Source: Modicisalibacter ilicicola DSM 19980 (GTDB taxonomy: Bacteria > Pseudomonadota > Gammaproteobacteria > Pseudomonadales > Halomonadaceae). From it: a stretch of DNA of 64,000 nt. The stretch covers positions 1-64,000 of the forward strand of contig NZ_FQUJ01000017.1 of the NCBI RefSeq assembly GCF_900128925.1, given 5' to 3'. Positions 41,950 to 50,096 of the stretch are shown in pieces (within the stretch, counting starts at the first letter, position 1; every line of letters starts with the position of its first letter). The position numbers and the translations under genes were made by a program. The notes under the pieces are model-generated. The model saw nothing but the letters and a program-made list of their open reading frames with translations. It made no database searches and was not told the DNA's origin.

Positions 41950-43344
41950 TCAGTAGCCGGTCATATGGCCGATGATCAGGCCAATCCAGGACAAGCCATA
42001 GACCAGCACCATGAACGGCAGAATCGCCTTCAGCCACTTCTCGTAGGACACTCGGCCCAGCGCCAGCATGGCCAGCGTCCCCCCGGAGGTAGGCACGATC
42101 AGGTTGGTCAGGCCATCACCGACCTGGAAGGCGGTGATCATCAGTTGACGACTCATTCCCACCAGATCGGCCACCGGTATCAGGATCGGCATGGTGACCA
42201 GCGCCTGGCCCGACCCCGAAGGTACGAACAGGTTGATCACCCCCTGTACCACGCTGGCCATGATCGCCGAAAAGGCCAGAGGAATATCCTGGATCATGCC
42301 ACTCAGCGCGTAGACGATGGTGTCGATGATCCGGGCCTCCTGGAGAATGACCTGGATCGAGGCGGCCAGCCCGATCACCAGGGCGCCGGCGGTGACCTTG
42401 GAGGCACCCTCCATCATCTGCTTGACGATCTCATTGGCCGACAGGCGGTTGACGATGCCGATCAGGATCGCGATCAGCAGGAACATGCCGGCGATTTCGT
42501 TGATGTACCAGCCCCGGGTGAAGACCCCGACCAGCATGGCCACCAGGCCACCGACGAAAACCGCCAGGGTCAGCTTGTCACGTTTCTCGAGGTGGTATTC
42601 GTTCAGCTCCTTGCTCATCGCCTTGGTGTCATCGGGCTCCTGAAAGTCCATCTTCACCACCCATCTGCAGATGTAGAAGGACAGCAGCCCCAAGGAAGAC
42701 AGCACCAGCAGGGTGCGCAACCAGGCGCCGGAGAAGGTGGGCAGCTCGGCGATGCCCTGGGCCACCCCCACGGTATAGGGGTTGATCGGCGACAAGGCAA
42801 AACCGATTCCAATCCCTCCCACCGCCATGGTGGTGCCCACCAGACTGGAGCAACCGATGGCGCTGGCGATCAGCACGGCGATCGGTACCAGGGCGATATT
42901 GTTCTCGAACCCCACGGCGACGCCGAAGAAGCCATAGATGAAGGTACCGGCGGTGATGATCACATTGCGGCGCTCGACGCCGACCCGGTTCACCGCCACG
43001 CCGATGGCGTTCTCCAACGCCCCGCTCTTCTGCAGGATGTGGAACAACCCGCCGGCGATGAACACGATGAACAGATACAGCGATGCCTCATTCAGCCCCT
43101 TGGGCACGGCCACGAAGATATCGAAGGGGGGGATCGCCGCCACGTCGGTCAGATACTGGAAGGAGCCCGGCACGACTCGAGTGCGCCCGTCTTGCATCAC
43201 CCGCTCGAACTCGCCGGCCGGCACCACGAAGGTCAGGGCATAGGTCGCCAATAGAATCAGGAAGATCAGCACCATCGGGTCGGGCACCGTCTGATACCAC
43301 TTCTTGCCCTTGCGCTCGGCAAGCGTCTGCTCTCGAATGCTCAT
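41950..43344 (-). CDS. YfcC-family (AbgT/DcuC-like) transporter
   Basis: A 464-aa integral membrane protein with about 12 transmembrane helices of the YfcC / C4-dicarboxylate anaerobic-carrier superfamily. Motifs include FVVPAGEFER near residue 40, SGALENAIG, two hairpin-like segments GGIGIGFALSPINPYTVG and FVPSGSGQALVTMPILIP, and VPTSGGTLAMLALG. Relatives are described as arginine/ornithine antiporter-like or dipeptide/aminobenzoyl-glutamate carriers. Here it is first in an operon with DUF1028 and an amidohydrolase, which suggests uptake of the amide or ureido substrate. The promoter region has two adjoining perfect palindromes. Confidence 0.87.
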   Translation of the reverse strand: MSIREQTLAERKGKKWYQTVPDPMVLIFLILLATYALTFVVPAGEFERVMQDGRTRVVPGSFQYLTDVAAIPPFDIFVAVPKGLNEASLYLFIVFIAGGLFHILQKSGALENAIGVAVNRVGVERRNVIITAGTFIYGFFGVAVGFENNIALVPIAVLIASAIGCSSLVGTTMAVGGIGIGFALSPINPYTVGVAQGIAELPTFSGAWLRTLLVLSSLGLLSFYICRWVVKMDFQEPDDTKAMSKELNEYHLEKRDKLTLAVFVGGLVAMLVGVFTRGWYINEIAGMFLLIAILIGIVNRLSANEIVKQMMEGASKVTAGALVIGLAASIQVILQEARIIDTIVYALSGMIQDIPLAFSAIMASVVQGVINLFVPSGSGQALVTMPILIPVADLVGMSRQLMITAFQVGDGLTNLIVPTSGGTLAMLALGRVSYEKWLKAILPFMVLVYGLSWIGLIIGHMTGY

Positions 43345-43485
43345 GTCGTTGTCCTTGTTGGCTAGGATCGAGCAGTTCCGGGAGGCTAGGGTCGCACCTC
43401 ATGCTCCACCTCCCGCCCTGGCCCCAGGCGAGAGACGCTGACGTCAAACGGCGAGGCCTGGATGCTGGTGTCAAGCATCAGGGCC

Positions 43486-43513
43486 AATTTATCATGATAA
43501 ATTGACCGGTCAA
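43486..43513. promoter_or_regulatory. Two adjoining palindromes in the promoter of the YfcC operon
   Basis: AATTTATCATGATAAATT (43486-43503) and TTGACCGGTCAA (43502-43513) are both perfect palindromes and share two bases. On the minus strand they contain a promoter-like TTGACC, 16 bp, TAAATT directed at the transporter gene 140 bp away. They are strong candidates for operator sites of the FCD regulator encoded at the other end of the cassette. The rest of the 329-bp gap (43345-43673) holds the right 59-bp repeat and a hairpin (43610-43635) near the TlpA-like gene. Confidence 0.6.
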
Positions 43514-43560
43514 GGAAAGTCAGGGCCGGCGGCAGCCAGCGGGCGACGATGCTGACGCTT

Positions 43561-43619
43561 GCCAGGGTGACAGGAGAGGACCGGGACAGTAGGCTGCAGC
43601 ATGTAGCCCGGTGGCGGCC
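43561..43619. repeat. 59-bp repeat, right copy
   Basis: Direct repeat of 39018-39076 with 9 mismatches in 59 positions and no gaps. Together the copies bracket about 4.5 kb that hold the regulator-amidohydrolase-DUF1028-transporter cassette. Confidence 0.75.
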
Positions 43620-43673
43620 CCGTCGGGCAGCCACCGCCCCCTCAGCTGCTCTCTGCGGATGCCCCTGTACGCC

Positions 43674-44471
43674 ATGAATGCCATCGCCCTCGGCCCCTTG
43701 TTGATCGCCCTGCCCCGTCTGTACGCCTTCATCGCGGCGCTGGTTCTGCTGCTGCTCAGCCTGGCGGTGTTGCGTCTGGACAAGGCCCAGCGTGCGGGAT
43801 GGTTCAATGGCCTGATGCTGGCCTGGCTGCTCGGTGCCCGCCTGGGCTACGTGATGATGCATGCCGACAGCTATCTCGCCGCGCCACTGGACATCCTCAA
43901 GCTGTGGCAACCTGGTTACAGCCCCGTCTGGGGGCTGCTCGCCGCCGCGGTCTGGAGTTCCTGGAAACTGCGCGATCACCTGACCACGTTGATCAAGGCC
44001 AAGGTGCTGCTGGCCGCCAGCGTCGCGCTCTGGCTGGGCCTGGTGGCCTGGAACCCCCTGGGTCACGATACCGGCCTGGACGAACTGCCCGATCTGGTCC
44101 TTGAAGATCTCGAGGGCAATGAAGTCAATCTGCACGACATGCAGGGCGAGCCCCTGGTACTCAATCTCTGGGCGACCTGGTGCCCCCCCTGCCGGCGCGA
44201 GATGCCGCTGCTGGCCGAGGCGGACGACCGGGAAGGGGTTCGCGTGGTGGTGGTCAATCAGGGGGAGACCCTGCTCGCCGCGACTCGCTACCTGGACAGC
44301 CAGGGGCTGGATTTCGATCAGGCGCTGCTCGATCCCGAGCAGCGCCTGATGGTCATGGTCGAGTCGCCGGGACTGCCCACTTCGCTGCTGTTCGACGCCC
44401 AGGGCAGGCTCGTCGAGCGCCATGTGGGGGAACTGACCCGCGCCCAGCTCGATGCCTGGCTGGAACGCTGA
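43674..44471 (+). CDS. TlpA/ResA-like thioredoxin with N-terminal membrane domain
   Basis: A 265-aa protein. The first about 125 residues form several transmembrane helices like a shortened prolipoprotein diacylglyceryl transferase (LPRLYAFIAAL, GWFNGLMLAWLLGARLGYV). The C-terminal periplasmic thioredoxin domain (about 135-265) has the active site WCPPC with Cys170 and Cys173, and GLPTSLLFDAQGR with the cis-Pro. It probably reduces disulfides in the periplasm, as in cytochrome c maturation. Other in-frame starts exist at 43659 and 43611; none has a strong ribosome-binding site. It precedes rapA on the same strand, with a 108-bp gap. Confidence 0.85.
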   Translation: MNAIALGPLLIALPRLYAFIAALVLLLLSLAVLRLDKAQRAGWFNGLMLAWLLGARLGYVMMHADSYLAAPLDILKLWQPGYSPVWGLLAAAVWSSWKLRDHLTTLIKAKVLLAASVALWLGLVAWNPLGHDTGLDELPDLVLEDLEGNEVNLHDMQGEPLVLNLWATWCPPCRREMPLLAEADDREGVRVVVVNQGETLLAATRYLDSQGLDFDQALLDPEQRLMVMVESPGLPTSLLFDAQGRLVERHVGELTRAQLDAWLER

Positions 44472-44579
44472 CAGCCGGACCTTAAGCCAACCCCCGCTTT
44501 GCGTTAGACTACCGCGCCCCAGCGGCCCCCGACGTGACAGTGGGCCGGCAAAGGCATCGTTTCCAGCAGTCGAGGCAGC

Positions 44580-47516
44580 ATGAGCGTTTTTACACCGGGT
44601 CAACGTTGGATCAGTGACGGCGAAGCCGAGCTGGGTCTAGGCACCATATTGAATTGCGATCAGCGCAGCGTGACCGTGCTGTTCGCGGCCAGCCAGGAGA
44701 CACGCACCTACAGCGTGCGCCAGGCGCCGTTGACCCGGGTGGCCTTCGGCAGTGGTGATCGCATCGCCGCTGCCGAAGGCTGGCATCTGATCGTCGACGA
44801 CATCGAAGAGGTCGACGGCCTGCTCGTCTACCGCGGCGAAACCGATACTGGCGAACCCGCCGAGCTTCCCGAGGCACGCATCGCCGACGGCATGCAGTTC
44901 AACCAGGCTCGCGACCGGCTGCTCACCGGCCAGATCGATCGCAACGACTGGTTCGACCTGCGCTTTCGTACCCTTCACCACCACCATCGCACCGAGCAGA
45001 ACCCGGCCCTGGGCCTGGCCGGTCCCAAGATCGACCTGATCCCTCATCAGCTGTACATCGCCGACGAGGTATCACGGCGGCATGCGCCACGGGTGCTGCT
45101 GGCCGACGAGGTGGGGCTGGGCAAGACCATCGAGGCCGGCCTGGTCCTGCATCGCCTGCTGCTCAGCGGCCGCGCCGAACGGGCGCTGATACTCGTGCCC
45201 GACAACCTGACCCACCAGTGGCTGGTCGAACTGCTGCGACGCTTTGCCCTCGAGGTGACGCTGCTCGACGAGCAGCAGAGCCAGGCCCACGGCGAGGCCA
45301 ATCCCTTCGAGTCGGGGCAGCTGATCCTGGCCAGCCAGCAATGGCTGTTCGCCAACCCGCATCGCCAGGCCCAGGCCACCGCCTGCGACTGGGATCTGTT
45401 GATCGTCGACGAAGCCCATCATCTCGACTGGACTCCCTCGGCCAGTGGTCCCGGCTACGCCTGCGTCGAGCGGCTCGCCGGCCGGATCCCGGGGCTGCTC
45501 CTGGTCACCGCCACGCCGGAACAGATGGGCCTCGAGAGTCACTTCGCCCGGCTGCGACTGCTCGACCCGGACCGCTATCATGACCTGTCACGCTTTCGCC
45601 TCGAGGAAGCCGGCTACGTGCAAGTCGCCGCCGCCATCGACGCCCTGGACAGGCTGCCCGATGACAACGAGGCGACCGACATCGTGGCCGCCGAGATCGA
45701 CGATGCCGACAGCCAGGCGCTGCTCGCCACCCTGAGCGACCCGGAGAGCGCCGACACCCAGCGCGACAAGGCGCGTCGCCAGCTGCGCGAGCACCTGCTT
45801 GACCGGCACGGTACCGGCCGGGTGATGTTCCGCAACAGCCGTCGTCACGTGGGCGGCTTCCCCGAGCGTCATCTGCACGCGACGCGGCTCGAGCTACCCT
45901 CGGCCTATCGACGCCTGCTGCATACCTTCCTCCATGGCGACGACGCCCTGGATGAACTGCTGGTCGACACCGGCCTCGACTATCCCGACGTGCTGCTCTA
46001 TCTGGAGGCCACCTATCGCGCCCTCGGCGACGACCCTCGCCATGCCGAGCCCTGGTGGCAGATCGACCCGCGCGTCACCTGGCTGCTGGAGCTGCTGACC
46101 GGTGCCGGGCGCGACAAGCTGCTGGTCATCACTCACGACCGCGATACCGCTGTCGATCTGGCCGAGGCGCTGCGGGTGCTGGGTGGCGTGTTCGCGCCGG
46201 TGTTCCACGAAGGCATGAGCCTGGTCGAACGCGACCGAGCCGCCGCCGCCTTTGCCGACGAGGAGTATGGCAGCCAGCTCATGGTGTGTTCGGAGATCGG
46301 TTCCGAGGGGCGCAACTTCCAGTTCTGCAGGCACCTGGTGATGTTCGACCTGCCCCAGCATCCCGATCAGCTCGAACAACGCATCGGCCGCCTCGACCGC
46401 ATCGGTCAGCATCATGCCATCGAGATCCATGTCCCGGTGTTCGCCGCCAGCCCCATGGAACAGCTGCTGCGCTGGTATCGCCAAGGCATGGATGCCTTCA
46501 GCGCGCCGCACGGGGTGGGCAGCAGCCTTTACGATGCCTTCGGCGACGCCCTGGCGGATGCCTTCCTCGATGCCGAGAGCCTCGATGAGATCATCGTCGA
46601 GACCCGGGCGCTGTTCGAGACGCGGCTCGCGGAGCGCGATGCCGGACGCAACCGCCTGCTCGAACTCAACGCCTGTCGCCCCGATCGCGCCGAGGCCGTG
46701 ATCGCGGCGATTCGCGAACTCGACGATGATCCGGCGCTGAAGCGCTATCTCGATCAAGCCCTCGACATCTTCGGTGTGGACAGTCAGGACCTGGACGAGG
46801 GGCTGATGCACCTGCGGGCCGGGCCCCACATGCTCGACGGCCTGCCGGGCCTGGCAAAGGGCGAGGAGGGCTTCACCGCCACGTCGTCGAGGCAGCGGGC
46901 ACTGGTCCGCGACGACGTCCAGCACCTCTCCTGGGAGCATCCCCTGGTGCGGGAGATGATGGGACGCATCCTCGACGGCGCCATGGGCAACACGGCCCTG
47001 GCCCTGCTCAATCACCCGTCGATCCCCGCCGGGCGACTGATGGTCGAACTGGTCTTTCGCACCTACTGCCCGGCACCCCGGCGCCTGCACGTCAATCGCT
47101 TCCTGCCCCCCACGGCGATCCGCGTGCTGCTCGACGAGTCCGGCGCCAACCTGTCGTCCAGGGTTTCCTTCACCGGGCTCGCCAAGAACCTGCGCAAGGT
47201 CAAGAAGGCCGTGGCCCGGGACCTGATCAAGTCGCGCCACGATCAGCTGCGGGAGTTGCTGACCCAGGGCGAGGGCGAAGCCGAGCGTGAATTGCCGACG
47301 ATCATCGAGGTCGCCCAGCAGCGCATGCGAGCGGAACTCGACGACGAATTGACCCGGCTGAAGGCGTTGGCCCGGCACAACCCGGCGGTGCGCGACGATG
47401 AAGTGCAGGCCTTGCAGGACGAGCGCGCGGCGCTGGATGCCGCCATCGACGGCACGCGATTGCGCCTGGACGCGGTGCGGGTGATCGTGACCGTGGATGA
47501 CAGCACGAAACGCTGA
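44580..47516 (+). CDS. rapA: RNA polymerase-associated protein RapA (SWI2/SNF2 ATPase)
   Basis: RapA (HepA) is an ATPase that binds RNA polymerase and promotes its recycling, notably under high salt in E. coli. The 978-aa protein has the N-terminal Tudor-like region (MSVFTPGQRWISDGEAELGLG, the family start), the helicase core with Walker A DEVGLGKT at 177-184, and DEAH in IVDEAHHLDW. The second lobe has SEIGSEGRNFQFCRHLVMFDLP and a QRIGRLDRIGQ-like block (EQRIGRLDRIGQHH), followed by the long C-terminal RapA-specific domain. Full length. Confidence 0.96.
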   Translation: MSVFTPGQRWISDGEAELGLGTILNCDQRSVTVLFAASQETRTYSVRQAPLTRVAFGSGDRIAAAEGWHLIVDDIEEVDGLLVYRGETDTGEPAELPEARIADGMQFNQARDRLLTGQIDRNDWFDLRFRTLHHHHRTEQNPALGLAGPKIDLIPHQLYIADEVSRRHAPRVLLADEVGLGKTIEAGLVLHRLLLSGRAERALILVPDNLTHQWLVELLRRFALEVTLLDEQQSQAHGEANPFESGQLILASQQWLFANPHRQAQATACDWDLLIVDEAHHLDWTPSASGPGYACVERLAGRIPGLLLVTATPEQMGLESHFARLRLLDPDRYHDLSRFRLEEAGYVQVAAAIDALDRLPDDNEATDIVAAEIDDADSQALLATLSDPESADTQRDKARRQLREHLLDRHGTGRVMFRNSRRHVGGFPERHLHATRLELPSAYRRLLHTFLHGDDALDELLVDTGLDYPDVLLYLEATYRALGDDPRHAEPWWQIDPRVTWLLELLTGAGRDKLLVITHDRDTAVDLAEALRVLGGVFAPVFHEGMSLVERDRAAAAFADEEYGSQLMVCSEIGSEGRNFQFCRHLVMFDLPQHPDQLEQRIGRLDRIGQHHAIEIHVPVFAASPMEQLLRWYRQGMDAFSAPHGVGSSLYDAFGDALADAFLDAESLDEIIVETRALFETRLAERDAGRNRLLELNACRPDRAEAVIAAIRELDDDPALKRYLDQALDIFGVDSQDLDEGLMHLRAGPHMLDGLPGLAKGEEGFTATSSRQRALVRDDVQHLSWEHPLVREMMGRILDGAMGNTALALLNHPSIPAGRLMVELVFRTYCPAPRRLHVNRFLPPTAIRVLLDESGANLSSRVSFTGLAKNLRKVKKAVARDLIKSRHDQLRELLTQGEGEAERELPTIIEVAQQRMRAELDDELTRLKALARHNPAVRDDEVQALQDERAALDAAIDGTRLRLDAVRVIVTVDDSTKR

Positions 47517-47519
47517 GGG

Positions 47520-48416
47520 TCAGCGGCCCAGGATGTCGGACAGGGCCTCGTCCAGGGTCGGGTAGTGGAACGTGAACCCCGCCTCTTCCAGACGCCTGGG
47601 CTGCATGGCGGCGCCGGTCAGCAGCAGACGCGACATCTCGCCCAGGGCGATCTTGAGTGCCGTGGCCGGCATCGGGATCATCGCCGGGCGATGCAGGTGA
47701 CGGGCCAGGGTGTGCACGAATTCGTCGTTGGTCACCGGGTTCGGGGCCGAGCAGTTGAAGGGTCCGTTCAGCACTTCCTGGTCGAGCAGGAACTCGATGA
47801 TGCGGACCATGTCCAGGCGATGGATCCAGGGCATGTACTGACGACCGTCGCCGATGCGTCCGCCCAGCCCCATCTTGAAGGGCGGCAGCATCTGCTTGAG
47901 GGCTCCCCCGTTCCTGTCGAGCACCAGCCCGGTACGCAGCAGCGCTACCCGCACCCCATAGGCCTCGGCCTCGCGAGCCGTGGCCTCCCACCCGGCGCAC
48001 AGCCGATGGTTGAACTCGTCGTGGGGGGGCGTGTCCTCATCGACCGGCCGCTGCCCCTGGGCACCGTAATAGCCCATGGCCGACCCGGACACCAGCGCCC
48101 GAGGCGGTGTGTCGAGCTTGCCGCACAGTGTCACCAGATCACCGGTGATGGCCAGCCGCGATTCGACCAGCTTCTTCTTCTGGGCTTCGCTCCAGCGCTT
48201 GCCAGCGATCGACTCGCCGGCCAGATTGACCATGGCATCGACCCGGGTGCCGGTGAAATCGAGCACCTTGGCGCGAACGTCGCTACCCGCCGGCAGCAGG
48301 CGCTCGGTCTTGTCCGGCGAACGCGATACCACCAGCAGGGTGTGCCCCTGATCGTGCAGCCGCTGACAGAGCAGTTGGCCGATGAATCCGCTGCCGCCGG
48401 TGATCAGAATGCGCAT
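47520..48416 (-). CDS. TIGR01777-family NAD(P)-dependent epimerase/dehydratase-like protein
   Basis: A 298-aa atypical short-chain dehydrogenase with the N-terminal Rossmann motif ITGGSGFIGQLLCQRL and the family blocks NLAGESIAGKRW (residue about 67) and SGSAMGYYGAQG, followed by the DUF1731 C-terminal part (ARHLHRPAMIPMPATALKIALGEMS). The family includes YfcH/SulA-like proteins of unknown substrate. It is convergent with rapA (3 bp) and divergent from the FAD oxidoreductase gene. The putative LitR-type site at 48441-48459 lies between them, so it may belong to the light regulon. Confidence 0.87.
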   Translation of the reverse strand: MRILITGGSGFIGQLLCQRLHDQGHTLLVVSRSPDKTERLLPAGSDVRAKVLDFTGTRVDAMVNLAGESIAGKRWSEAQKKKLVESRLAITGDLVTLCGKLDTPPRALVSGSAMGYYGAQGQRPVDEDTPPHDEFNHRLCAGWEATAREAEAYGVRVALLRTGLVLDRNGGALKQMLPPFKMGLGGRIGDGRQYMPWIHRLDMVRIIEFLLDQEVLNGPFNCSAPNPVTNDEFVHTLARHLHRPAMIPMPATALKIALGEMSRLLLTGAAMQPRRLEEAGFTFHYPTLDEALSDILGR

Positions 48417-48440
48417 CGACTCCCTCCTGAACGCATCACG

Positions 48441-48459
48441 AGTTATACAAATATTGTAC
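48441..48459. promoter_or_regulatory. Putative LitR-type operator, site 1
   Basis: AGTTATACAAATATTGTAC contains the palindrome TACAA-ATA-TTGTA (48446-48458). It is identical at 18 of 19 positions to the site at 52505-52523. It lies in the 111-bp divergent gap between the epimerase-like gene and the FAD oxidoreductase gene, so it could control both. Operator role is inferred from the repeat, symmetry and the nearby MerR-type regulator. Confidence 0.6.
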
Positions 48460-48527
48460 CAAGCTGCTATCCTAATGAAGTCTAGTCGTTAATCCATCCT
48501 CCTGCCTACCGGTGAGGCGATGCATCC

Positions 48528-49562
48528 ATGAAAACCCTTGACTGCGCCATCATCGGCGGTGGTATTGCCGGCCTGGCCTGCGGCAGAGCGCTCACGGCCG
48601 GCGGCCATGCCGTGGAGCTGTTCGAGAAAAGCCGAGGCCCAGGGGGGAGGCTGGCGAGCCGCCGCACGCCAGAGGCTGTCTTCGACATCGGCGCGCAATA
48701 CCTCACCGCCCGCAACCCGGAATTCCAGGCCGAGGTGCGCCACTGGCACCAGGCCGGCATCGTCGATCGCTGGCCGGAATCCCTGTGGGTCTGCGACGCC
48801 GAAGGCTGGCAGCGCAAGCCGGACGACCCGCCGCGCTGGGTCGGCACCCCACGCATGAGCGCCGTGACCCGCCATCTTTCCCGAGGCTTGAAGCTTCACA
48901 GCCAGCGACGCATCGAGCGCCTGAGCGGCACGGCGCAGAACTGGTGGCTCCAGGATAGCCAGGACGTGCGTCATGGCCCGTTCACCCGGGTGGTGATCGC
49001 CCTGCCGCTGCCCCAGGCGGAACGCCTCCTGGCCCCTCAGGGTGGGCTCCTGGCTCGGGCCTGCCAGCGTGTCGGGATGCGTCCCTGCTGGACGGCCTAT
49101 GCCCTTTTCGACAGGCCTCTGACACACCTGGCATCCCCTTCCCCGGACTGGCAGGCGGCCTTCATCAACCAGGGGCCGTTGCGCTTCGTGACGCGCAATC
49201 ACAGCAAGCCGGGGCGTGGCGGCCAGGGCGAGAGCCTTTCGTTGTTGGCGAGCCCCGAGTGGAGCCAGGCGAACCTCGAGCAGGACCCTCAATGGGTCGC
49301 CACTCGCCTGCTGGAGGCCTTTGCCGAGCACTACCCGGCGAGACTCCCCGGGACACGCCTGGTGTCCGCCCACCGCTGGCGCTATGCCCAGCCCGAGGCC
49401 CGGAAAGAAGGCGATGAGACCCGGGAGTTTCTGATAGATTCCAGGGGGCTCGCCCTGTGCGGAGACGGCCTGAGCGAAGGCCGCGTCGAGGCGGCCTGGC
49501 TCTCCGGCCACCGCCTGGGCACCCATCTGAACCTGAATGACCTCGAGGAGACCCTCTCATGA
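48528..49562 (+). CDS. NAD(P)/FAD-dependent oxidoreductase (renalase/amine-oxidase-like)
   Basis: A 344-aa flavoprotein with the N-terminal FAD/NAD dinucleotide motif CAIIGGGIAGLACGRAL (GxGxxG), the second block FEKSRGPGGRLASRR, and the C-terminal FAD motif LALCGDGLSEGRVEAAWLSG. Such proteins are annotated as NAD/FAD-dependent or renalase-like; the substrate is unknown. From memory they occur beside photolyase and LitR-type regulators in pseudomonads. It overlaps the CbiX-like gene by 4 nt (ATGA) and lies behind operator site 1. Confidence 0.8.
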   Translation: MKTLDCAIIGGGIAGLACGRALTAGGHAVELFEKSRGPGGRLASRRTPEAVFDIGAQYLTARNPEFQAEVRHWHQAGIVDRWPESLWVCDAEGWQRKPDDPPRWVGTPRMSAVTRHLSRGLKLHSQRRIERLSGTAQNWWLQDSQDVRHGPFTRVVIALPLPQAERLLAPQGGLLARACQRVGMRPCWTAYALFDRPLTHLASPSPDWQAAFINQGPLRFVTRNHSKPGRGGQGESLSLLASPEWSQANLEQDPQWVATRLLEAFAEHYPARLPGTRLVSAHRWRYAQPEARKEGDETREFLIDSRGLALCGDGLSEGRVEAAWLSGHRLGTHLNLNDLEETLS

Positions 49563-49939
49563 GCGATCCGTTGATTCTGCTTGCCCACGGCTCCCGCGAT
49601 CCCCGTTGGCGGGCCCCTTTCGACGCCTTGGCCGAGTCGCTTGCCGGCCGGCTCGATACGCCGCTGCGACTGGCCTACATGGAGCTCTGCGAGCCCTCGC
49701 TCGAGAGCGTCGCCGCCGAGCTTGCTGCCGCAGGCTATCGCCGGGCGGACGTATTGCCGCTGTTCTTCGCGGCGGGCCGCCATCTGCGCGAGGATGTTCC
49801 ACGCCAGATCGAGGCCTTGTGCAGCCAGCACGAGACGCTGACCATCGAGCTCCTGGCGCCGGTGGGAGAGCATCCCGCCTTCATCGACGCCCTGGCCGGC
49901 ATCATCGAGGGACGCGCGCAGCATGTGGAGCAGCAGTGA
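49559..49939 (+). CDS. CbiX/SirB-like single-domain chelatase
   Basis: A 126-aa protein of the short CbiX type (class II chelatase half-protein). It has the catalytic His in LILLAHGSRDPRW, the block LPLFFAAGRHLREDVP with a second His, and APVGEHPAFIDAL. Relatives insert Co2+ or Fe2+ into sirohydrochlorin, working as homodimers; some have unknown metals. Here it is translationally coupled to an FAD oxidoreductase, not in a cobalamin or siroheme operon, and no other B12 genes are in the window. A tetrapyrrole-linked role in a light-stress operon is inference. Confidence 0.82.
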   Translation: MSDPLILLAHGSRDPRWRAPFDALAESLAGRLDTPLRLAYMELCEPSLESVAAELAAAGYRRADVLPLFFAAGRHLREDVPRQIEALCSQHETLTIELLAPVGEHPAFIDALAGIIEGRAQHVEQQ

Positions 49940-49957
49940 GGCCCTGCTACCTGCTAG

Positions 49958-49988
49958 TTGTACAAGGCTGTTGCCCTGTACAATATTT
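49958..49988 (+). promoter_or_regulatory. Putative LitR-type operator, site 2, upstream of the regulator
   Basis: TTGTACAA (49958-49965, perfect 8-bp palindrome) and TGTACAATATTT (49977-49988) lie 100-130 bp upstream of the MerR-type gene. The second half is the reverse complement of AAATATTGTACA, which is shared with sites 1 and 3. TTGTAC and TACAAT could serve as -35 and -10 boxes but are only 15 bp apart, which is short. Autoregulation is inference. Confidence 0.5.
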
Positions 49989-50012
49989 CCTCCCATGCTT
50001 GGAGGGGCAACC

Positions 50013-50096
50013 ATGATGCAGATGAACAGCGACGCGCCCGGACAACAGCGGCGCCGAGCACTGACCCAACAGGGAGGCTCGAGTACGCATGAGTGA
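50013..50096 (+). CDS. 27-aa leader ORF upstream of the LitR-type regulator
   Basis: An ATG six bases after a strong Shine-Dalgarno sequence (GGAGGGG, 50001-50007) opens a 27-codon frame starting MMQMNSDAPGQQ and rich in Gln, Arg and Ser. Its TGA (50094-50096) lies inside the first codons of the regulator gene, which starts at 50089 in another frame. The regulator itself has only a poor or distant ribosome-binding site. The frame therefore could couple translation to the regulator. No homologue is known to me; translation is unproven. Confidence 0.4.
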   Translation: MMQMNSDAPGQQRRRALTQQGGSSTHE

